From Thiodiazotropha sp040507005 (lineage in GTDB: Bacteria > Pseudomonadota > Gammaproteobacteria > Chromatiales > Chromatiaceae), in the NCBI GenBank assembly GCA_040507005.1, contig JBEVVS010000039.1, positions 1 to 64,000 of the forward strand: 64,000 bases of DNA. The letters are read 5' to 3'. Each line of letters starts with the position of its first letter. The first letter of the stretch is position 1. The position numbers and the translations under genes were made by a program. This document shows, piece after piece, positions 58,545 through 64,000 of the stretch. The notes under the pieces are model-generated. The model was not told the DNA's origin. It worked only from the letters and a program-made list of their open reading frames with translations, and searched no databases.

Positions 58545-59063
58545 ATGAATTGGCTGATGCTGACTCTGGTGGGTGAAGACCAACCGGGGATTGTTGCCCA
58601 GGTGACCGATGCCCTCTATCGAGGCGGCTGCATCCTGGGGGAGACTTCGATGATTCGCTTGGGGGGCAACTTCTCCATCATGATGATGGTGGACGGGGGA
58701 CACGACGAACAGACCCTTACCCGCCTGATCGAACCTGTGGCTGAACAGCTGCAGCTGAAATTTCACCTCGATCCCATGCATGGTGGGCTGCATCAACACC
58801 GGGTGCCCAATTTCCAGGTCAGGGTCAATGGCGCCGACCGCGCCGGTATTGTGGCCAAGGTGACCGGCGCCCTTGCGGCATGCGGTTTTAATATCCTCGA
58901 ACTGGCATCGGATGTGGTGGGTGATGAGGAGGAACCTGTCTACATCATGACCATACAGGGATATGCGGCGTCCGAAATCGAGACCCTTGAAGGCGCATTG
59001 CGACCGCTTGCGACGGAGGGCATCGATGTGCATGTCTCACCCATCGAGACTCTGATCGGCTGA
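58545..59063 (+). CDS. GcvR-like ACT-domain protein
   Basis: The 172-residue protein consists of two ACT domains: residues 1-80 (MLTLVGEDQPGIVAQVTDALY, SMIRLGGNFSIMMMV) and 90-172 (FQVRVNGADRAGIVAKVTGALA, NILELASDVV). This is the layout of GcvR, which binds glycine and restrains the GcvA activator; no gcv genes are nearby. A GTG six bases upstream is possible, but the ATG at 58545 has GAGG seven bases before it. It ends four bases before def, so they are probably cotranscribed. Confidence 0.82.
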   Translation: MNWLMLTLVGEDQPGIVAQVTDALYRGGCILGETSMIRLGGNFSIMMMVDGGHDEQTLTRLIEPVAEQLQLKFHLDPMHGGLHQHRVPNFQVRVNGADRAGIVAKVTGALAACGFNILELASDVVGDEEEPVYIMTIQGYAASEIETLEGALRPLATEGIDVHVSPIETLIG

Positions 59064-59067
59064 ACCC

Positions 59068-59592
59068 ATGGCGATACTGGATATATTGAAGCTGCCGGAC
59101 CCGAGACTCAAACAGGTGGCGGAGGAGGTCACCCGCTTCGATGACGAACTGCATGCCTTTATTGCCGATCTGGAAGAGACGCGACAGATGGGGCCGGCTG
59201 CGGTCGGCATCGCGGCACCCCAGGTGGGAAGGTCCCAGCGTATCGTGATACTGGATTGTTCCAAGACCAGAAAGCCGGTGCCGAACCATGGACATCTGAT
59301 CCTGGTAAATCCGGAGATAACCGAATGGGACGGCTTCGAACTGGGGCGCGAGGGTTGTCTGTCGGTACCCGATTATACCGGTAATGTGATTCGTGCAGAG
59401 CGCATCAAGGTGCGCTCACAAGATCCTCAGGGTGGAGATCATGACTTCGAGATGGAGGGATTCGAGGCCAGGGCCTTACAGCATGAGGTGGATCACCTGG
59501 ACGGTATCCTTTTCATTGATCGTCTGGTAAGCCGACGCACTGACCTGTTTCAGCGCAAGGTCTATCAGAAAGGCGGCAAAAAGAGACAATGA
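59068..59592 (+). CDS. def: Peptide deformylase
   Basis: The 174-residue metalloenzyme removes the formyl group from new proteins. It has motif I in AAVGIAAPQVG, motif II EGCLSVP (Cys97) and motif III QHEVDHLDG (His139, Glu140, His143), the iron ligands and catalytic base. There is no fmt gene downstream, the usual partner, so this may be an extra deformylase or a rearranged locus. Confidence 0.94.
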   Translation: MAILDILKLPDPRLKQVAEEVTRFDDELHAFIADLEETRQMGPAAVGIAAPQVGRSQRIVILDCSKTRKPVPNHGHLILVNPEITEWDGFELGREGCLSVPDYTGNVIRAERIKVRSQDPQGGDHDFEMEGFEARALQHEVDHLDGILFIDRLVSRRTDLFQRKVYQKGGKKRQ

Positions 59593-59605
59593 AGTTAAGG
59601 CAACG

Positions 59606-60286
59606 GTGAACAGTGCTACCCTGATCTTGTTGGCGGTTGCCTTGGTGCTTGGCTGGGGCTGGTTGAGCAGGCGCTGTCGGGAAGCGCAGCGTGCGGAGTG
59701 GGGCGCCGCCTGGCTGAATTGGCTGGATGGATTCAATCGGCTCTTCTGCCAGGTCTATCATCGACTGCCGCAAATTGAAATGCCGTTGCCTGACACAGGG
59801 GGGGCGATCGTTGTCTCGAATCATATCTCGGGGCTCGATCCCCTGTTGATGTTGGCATCCAGCAACCGGCCCTTGCGGTTTCTCATCGCCCGGGAGCAGT
59901 ATCAACGCTATGGTTTGCAATGGCTGTTTCGCGCTGTGGGTTGCATCCCGGTGGATCGGCAAAATTCACCGGAGAAGGCGATGCGCCAGGCGATCAAGGC
60001 GCTGCGTGACGGTGAGATCGTCGCCCTGTTTCCCCATGGCAAGATCCATCTCGACTCTGATCCTCCGCGAAAGATCAAAGCCGGGGCCGCGCGTCTGGCA
60101 TCCTTGACCGGGTTGCCCTTGATTCCGATGCGTATCAGTGGCGTGAGTGGTCAGGGTGGTGTCATGCTTCCGGTGTTCATGCGCGGACATGCGCAGATTC
60201 AACTGCTTCCGGTGATCGAGGTGGGTGATCAATCGCCGGAGAGTGTGAATAATGCAATTCAAACTGCGTTGGATCAGATAGCGTAA
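59606..60286 (+). CDS. PlsC-like lysophospholipid acyltransferase
   Basis: A 226-residue protein with one N-terminal membrane helix and an acyltransferase domain. The catalytic NHISGLD (His73, Asp78) is intact, and R is present in FLIAREQYQ. The usual FPEGT block reads FPHGK (142-146), an uncommon replacement of the conserved Glu. It likely acylates a lysophospholipid or related lipid on the inner membrane face. Start GTG with AAGG five bases before; it follows def by 13 bases. Confidence 0.82.
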   Translation: MNSATLILLAVALVLGWGWLSRRCREAQRAEWGAAWLNWLDGFNRLFCQVYHRLPQIEMPLPDTGGAIVVSNHISGLDPLLMLASSNRPLRFLIAREQYQRYGLQWLFRAVGCIPVDRQNSPEKAMRQAIKALRDGEIVALFPHGKIHLDSDPPRKIKAGAARLASLTGLPLIPMRISGVSGQGGVMLPVFMRGHAQIQLLPVIEVGDQSPESVNNAIQTALDQIA

Positions 60287-60364
60287 CGATGAACATCTGG
60301 TCTCCTGATAACTCAGCAAGTATGATTGGGCCAAATTTCGAGTAGGGTCTCCCAAGGTTTAACA

Positions 60365-61690
60365 ATGAAAGTTACAGTTTTTGGATCTGGATATGTCGGT
60401 TTGGTTACAGGGGCCTGTCTGGCCGAAGTCGGCAATGATGTGGTTTGCATGGATGTGGACGAGCACAAAATAGCGATGCTCAAGCAGGGTGAGATCCCTA
60501 TTTATGAACCGGGTCTCGATGCCATGGTGGAACGCAATGCCAGTGCGGGCAGATTGCAGTTCACCACTGATGCCGCCGAGGCGGTGGCCCATGGGCTGTT
60601 CCAGTTCATCGCGGTCGGCACCCCTCCGGACGAGGATGGATCTGCGGATCTGCAGTATGTCCTGGCGGTGGCCAAATCGATTGCGGAGCACATGGATGAC
60701 TATCGCGTCATCGTGGATAAGTCCACCGTTCCCGTGGGTACGGCGGACAGGGTGAGGGAGCGCGTCAATGAGACCCTGCAAGCCCAGGGTAAGCAGGTGG
60801 AATTCGATGTCGTCTCAAATCCCGAATTTCTCAAGGAGGGTGCCGCCCTCGACGATTTCATGAAACCTGACAGGATCATCATCGGTACCGACAACCCAAG
60901 GACCACAGAGCTGTTGCGTGCCCTGTATACCCCATTCAACAGGAATCACGATCGCCTGATCGCCATGGATATCCGTTCCGCCGAGCTGACCAAATATGCC
61001 GCTAACGCCATCCTCGCCACCAAGATCAGCTTTATGAATGAGCTCTCCAACCTGGCGGAGAGGCTGGGCGCCGATATTGAACAGGTGCGCCACGGCATTG
61101 GTTCAGATACCCGTATCGGTTACGACTTCATCTATCCGGGGTGTGGCTACGGTGGCTCCTGTTTCCCCAAGGATGTGAATGCCTTGGAGCGTACCGCCCG
61201 GGAGGTGGATTATGACGCTCAACTCTTGACCGCGGTGGAGGCGGTCAACTATCGCCAGAAACGGGTGCTGTTCGAAAAGATCGAGCGCCACTTCTCGGCT
61301 GACCTGAAAGGCAAGACCTTCGCCCTCTGGGGGCTCTCCTTCAAGCCCAACACCGATGACATGCGGGAGGCCTCCAGCCGGGTGCTGATGGAGGCGCTGT
61401 GGGATGCAGGGGCCAAGGTGCAGGCCTATGATCCGGAGGCCATGGAGGAGTGTCGCCGGATCTATGGTGAGCGCGAGGATCTGGTCTACTGCAAGGATCA
61501 GGAAAGTACCCTGCAGGGTGCCGATGCCCTGGTGGTGGTCACCGAATGGCAGGTCTTTCGCAGTCCCGATTTCGAGCAGATCAAGCAGGCGCTCAGTGAG
61601 CCGGTGATATTTGATGGCCGCAACATCTACGATCCCAAGCGTATGCAGGAAGCGGGTTTCAGCTACTACGCCATCGGCCGCGGCGACTGA
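60365..61690 (+). CDS. ugd: UDP-glucose 6-dehydrogenase
   Basis: The 441-residue enzyme oxidises UDP-glucose to UDP-glucuronate, a precursor of exopolysaccharide and lipid A sugars. It has the NAD motif GSGYVG (7-12), the central helix EAVNYRQK and catalytic Cys266 in YGGSCFPKD, and the C-terminal UDP-binding part with KPNTDDMREA. A start 39 bases upstream is in frame, but the ATG at 60365 with AAGG before it begins the Rossmann fold directly. No polysaccharide cluster is adjacent. Confidence 0.95.
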   Translation: MKVTVFGSGYVGLVTGACLAEVGNDVVCMDVDEHKIAMLKQGEIPIYEPGLDAMVERNASAGRLQFTTDAAEAVAHGLFQFIAVGTPPDEDGSADLQYVLAVAKSIAEHMDDYRVIVDKSTVPVGTADRVRERVNETLQAQGKQVEFDVVSNPEFLKEGAALDDFMKPDRIIIGTDNPRTTELLRALYTPFNRNHDRLIAMDIRSAELTKYAANAILATKISFMNELSNLAERLGADIEQVRHGIGSDTRIGYDFIYPGCGYGGSCFPKDVNALERTAREVDYDAQLLTAVEAVNYRQKRVLFEKIERHFSADLKGKTFALWGLSFKPNTDDMREASSRVLMEALWDAGAKVQAYDPEAMEECRRIYGEREDLVYCKDQESTLQGADALVVVTEWQVFRSPDFEQIKQALSEPVIFDGRNIYDPKRMQEAGFSYYAIGRGD

Positions 61691-61900
61691 TTTCTGCGCT
61701 GGCGCCTGTCCCTGACTATGCTGCAGGTATGCGGCACCAGGGAGTCTATATCAGTTGCTGATACCCGATTCTAACCGCCCTCAGTGAGTCCATGGCAGGC
61801 CTTGTCATGAGCCACGCCGATAGGGGCGGTTTCACCAATAATCGGTAAAGTAAGCGGCGTGCCAGTCGCTACTTTAAAAGGAACTCCTTACCCCAGGCAT

Positions 61901-63199
61901 ATGGACTCAGTGATAGATCCCGATCCCTATATCAAGCTGGTCACGGAACTCGGTGATTTGTACCGGGTATTGGCCATTGATGATATCCGCAGTCAGCAGG
62001 GGGCCACGCTGGTGCAGCGGGGCGAATCGATAAACAGCGCCAAATATGACCGATTGGCAGGGCATAAGTTACTGCGGCCACTGGACTATTCCCTGATGGT
62101 GGAGGATAGGGTCACGGCCGAAAAGCTGATGCTGGACGGGAAGCGTTTGCTGCAGAGCGAACCCGATCTGTTTATGGCCATCGATAAGCGCTTCATCCAG
62201 CCCGATCTGCTCACTCCGCTCGGGACAATCCCCCTGGAACCCCAATTGGCATTCAAGTTGACGGTTTGCCGGGAACGCTGTGTTGAACGCTATGAGCATA
62301 TGCTGCGGGTGGCATTGGTTGCGCTGTATATCGCATCCCGCCTGAGGTGGCCCGCCGATGACAGGCAGGAGCTGGCGACAGCCGCGCTGTTTCAGGATCT
62401 AGGCGAGATGCACCTGGAGCCTTCCCTGTTTACCAGTCGGCAGCCGCTGTCGATGGCCCAGCATCGTCAAATCTACTCTCATCCGAGCATCGCCTATCGG
62501 TTTCTGAAGTCATTCCCCAACTACCATCCCCGGATCAGCGAGGCGGTTCATCAGCACCATGAAAGACTCGACGGCAGCGGCTACCCCAATGGCTTGTCTG
62601 GAGAGGCTATCATTCCCGCCGCACGGGTGCTCGGTGCAGCCGAGTTGCTCACGGCAGTCAGACTGGAACGAAAGCACAGCAGCGGCAGGCTCTTCTCCAC
62701 CGCAGAGGTGTTGAAATTCAACGCTGATCGATTTGGCAAGGATATCATTATGCCCCTGATCGAATCGGCGAAACGGTTGGATGGATCTGCGAATAAGGCC
62801 GCTGCGGCTGGTAGTGTGAATAAAACGATCCTGCAGGCACGCATGAAGTTGCTGAATGATATATTGCAGGGTGCCGATGGGATCGATATCAGCGGGGATA
62901 ACGAAATGGCGTTGTTCATCGTGAAACAGCTGCAGCGTTTGACCGGCATGGCGCAACGCTGTGGATTCGATCTGCGCGCCCCGGTGAAACTGTTGAACAT
63001 CATCGGTGACGAGGAGAGGGCGCTCTCCGAGCTGGATGCCCTGGTCAGAGAGATGATCTATCTGGTACAGAGTACAGCCAGAGAGGCACTGCGTAGATGG
63101 GTCAATGATGAAACCCCTGCCCGGGATCAGGCGCCACTCACAAAATGGCTGCGGCATGTGGATTTGACCTTGTACAGTGCCGGTTTTCTCTCCCACTGA
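61901..63199 (+). CDS. HD-GYP-like protein with altered HD motif
   Basis: A 432-residue protein with an N-terminal region of unknown type (1-115), a central HD-like domain (about 130-260) and a helical C-terminal region. It keeps HHERLDGSGYP, the GYP part of cyclic-di-GMP phosphodiesterases, and His residues in RYEHML and HPSIAY, but the metal-binding HD pair reads Gln165-Asp166 (LFQDLGEMH). It may be a weak or inactive enzyme, or a receptor. A GTG start 42 bases upstream is possible; neither start has a good ribosome-binding site. No partner gene is adjacent. Confidence 0.72.
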   Translation: MDSVIDPDPYIKLVTELGDLYRVLAIDDIRSQQGATLVQRGESINSAKYDRLAGHKLLRPLDYSLMVEDRVTAEKLMLDGKRLLQSEPDLFMAIDKRFIQPDLLTPLGTIPLEPQLAFKLTVCRERCVERYEHMLRVALVALYIASRLRWPADDRQELATAALFQDLGEMHLEPSLFTSRQPLSMAQHRQIYSHPSIAYRFLKSFPNYHPRISEAVHQHHERLDGSGYPNGLSGEAIIPAARVLGAAELLTAVRLERKHSSGRLFSTAEVLKFNADRFGKDIIMPLIESAKRLDGSANKAAAAGSVNKTILQARMKLLNDILQGADGIDISGDNEMALFIVKQLQRLTGMAQRCGFDLRAPVKLLNIIGDEERALSELDALVREMIYLVQSTAREALRRWVNDETPARDQAPLTKWLRHVDLTLYSAGFLSH

Positions 63200-63322
63200 C
63201 CTATGTCGAACGCCATTTAGGCATCTCTTCAATCTGCCGACAATTCCCTCATCCAGCAGCTAGGTGGTGTCCCGCTGAAAAGCGTGCTTAACTCTGCACT
63301 CAACACTTTGGAGTGATAGGGT

Positions 63323-64000
63323 GTGTCTCCCGTGGCTTTAAAAAAAACCGGGCTGTTTCTATTGGCCCTTTCCATAACATCGGCAATCCTATTGGGAACC
63401 AACCTGCCCGGTGAATACCGCCTGATGTATGCGCTGCAGGACTCGGGTCATTTCCTGATCTTCGCCTCGCTGACACTGTTCGCACTTTGGCTGTATGGAA
63501 AAAATCAGGTCCGGTCCATATGGCCGGTTATGTCACTCGCTCTATTGTTTGGTGTTGCCATAGAGGCGGTGCAGTATCTCATAGGCCGCGAACCCAGCCT
63601 GTATGATATTTTGCTGGATCTGTTGGGTATTGTCGCAGGCGCCGTGCTCTATTGCGGAGTTATACAACGGACCTTTTCACCACACCTCTCCGTTCTCATT
63701 GTCGCGCTGCTTGCCCTGCTGGCATTCTCCCAACCCATCTATTGGTATCTGGCCTATCAGGTTAGGGCTGACCAGTTTCCGCGCCTGATCAATCCGGACA
63801 GTTTTCTTTCCCGGGCAATGCTGGAGGGGTGCGAGGGTGGTGAGATTCAGCCAGTCGCGCTGCCGCAGGATAGCTCCATACCGGCAGATACGGCTATCAA
63901 CTCCTGTGTCTATGTCTCCCTGGCCGAAGGTCCTTGGCCCGGTGTCGACATGCAAGAACCTGAAGCGGATTGGCGCGGCTACGGATATCTGGAGTTGGCC
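63323..64000 (+). CDS. VanZ-family membrane protein (partial)
   Basis: The frame is open from a GTG (GGAG nine bases upstream) to the window edge, at least 226 residues. The first 130 residues hold the four-helix VanZ pattern: DSGHFLIFASLTLFALWL, ALLFGVAIEAVQYLIGREPS and YDILLDLLGIVAGAVLY. After a further helix near residue 130-145 a non-membrane segment begins (QVRADQFPRLINPDSFLSRAM), so the protein has a periplasmic or extracellular extension, cut here. VanZ confers low teicoplanin resistance in enterococci; for most relatives the role is unknown. Confidence 0.78.
   Translation, partial: MSPVALKKTGLFLLALSITSAILLGTNLPGEYRLMYALQDSGHFLIFASLTLFALWLYGKNQVRSIWPVMSLALLFGVAIEAVQYLIGREPSLYDILLDLLGIVAGAVLYCGVIQRTFSPHLSVLIVALLALLAFSQPIYWYLAYQVRADQFPRLINPDSFLSRAMLEGCEGGEIQPVALPQDSSIPADTAINSCVYVSLAEGPWPGVDMQEPEADWRGYGYLELA

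Noticed and set aside
61691..61900. Possible cyclic-di-GMP riboswitch before the HD-GYP-like gene
   Set aside because: I looked for the conserved GEMM core and tetraloop contacts and could not find them.
1..64000. tRNA genes, CRISPR arrays, prophage or transposase genes
   Set aside because: I searched by eye for cloverleaf ends with TTCGA loops, regular spaced repeats and integrase or transposase motifs and saw none.

Overview
The window is chromosomal DNA of a gammaproteobacterium. The order tuf / S10-spc-alpha ribosomal operons, the BamD-RluD-PgeF cluster, an AmpD-AmpE pair, PilS-PilR regulation of type IV pili, PurK-PurE and IlvD all fit that class. A lone DsrC-family gene and the general gene style suggest a sulfur-oxidising lineage (Chromatiales/Sedimenticolaceae-like, possibly a symbiont relative); this placement is inference. 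Coding density is high. I see no tRNA, rRNA, CRISPR array, prophage or insertion sequence with a transposase.

Layout. 1-13.8 kb: end of tuf, then an unbroken ribosomal-protein superoperon (rpsJ to rplQ, with secY, rpmJ and rpoA), with candidate internal promoters before rpsH and rpsM and a clear terminator after rplQ. 13.8-20 kb: a b-type cytochrome, a SpoU-family RNA methyltransferase, a candidate 27-residue membrane protein, then a minus-strand run: two DUF1538 membrane proteins, a PII-like protein, a CBS protein, ampD, ampE and a histidine phosphatase. 20-28 kb: a DUF1631 protein, an FKBP isomerase, nadC, an FGE/EgtB-like enzyme with a small flagellar-rod-like partner, a shortened DsrC/TusE protein, a HugZ-like protein and a thiamine-binding-like protein. 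27.6-34.7 kb: GlsB/YeaQ, MscS and OmpA/TSP3 envelope proteins, then a signalling unit (OmpR-type regulator, LysM-FecR secreted protein, CHASE2 histidine kinase). 34.7-39.6 kb: ilvD, a small lipoprotein, a Crp/Fnr regulator, purK and purE.

39.6-43.3 kb is the most unusual part: clpB with a sigma-32 promoter, bracketed by two related non-coding elements that share 30-bp inverted termini, each carrying a 106-bp element with 21-bp inverted arms. One terminus supplies the last codons and stop of coaE. In many relatives clpB follows pgeF; here the bamD-rluD-pgeF locus (55.8-58.4 kb) lacks it.

43.3-53.4 kb is a type IV pilus block: coaE-pilD-pilC-pilB, two tandem pilins each with its own sigma-54 promoter, then pilR, pilS and a small PP0621-like gene. 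53.5-64 kb: nadE, glnB, bamD, rluD, pgeF, a GcvR-like ACT protein, def, a PlsC-like acyltransferase, ugd, an HD-GYP-like protein with an altered HD motif, and the start of a VanZ-family gene cut by the window edge.
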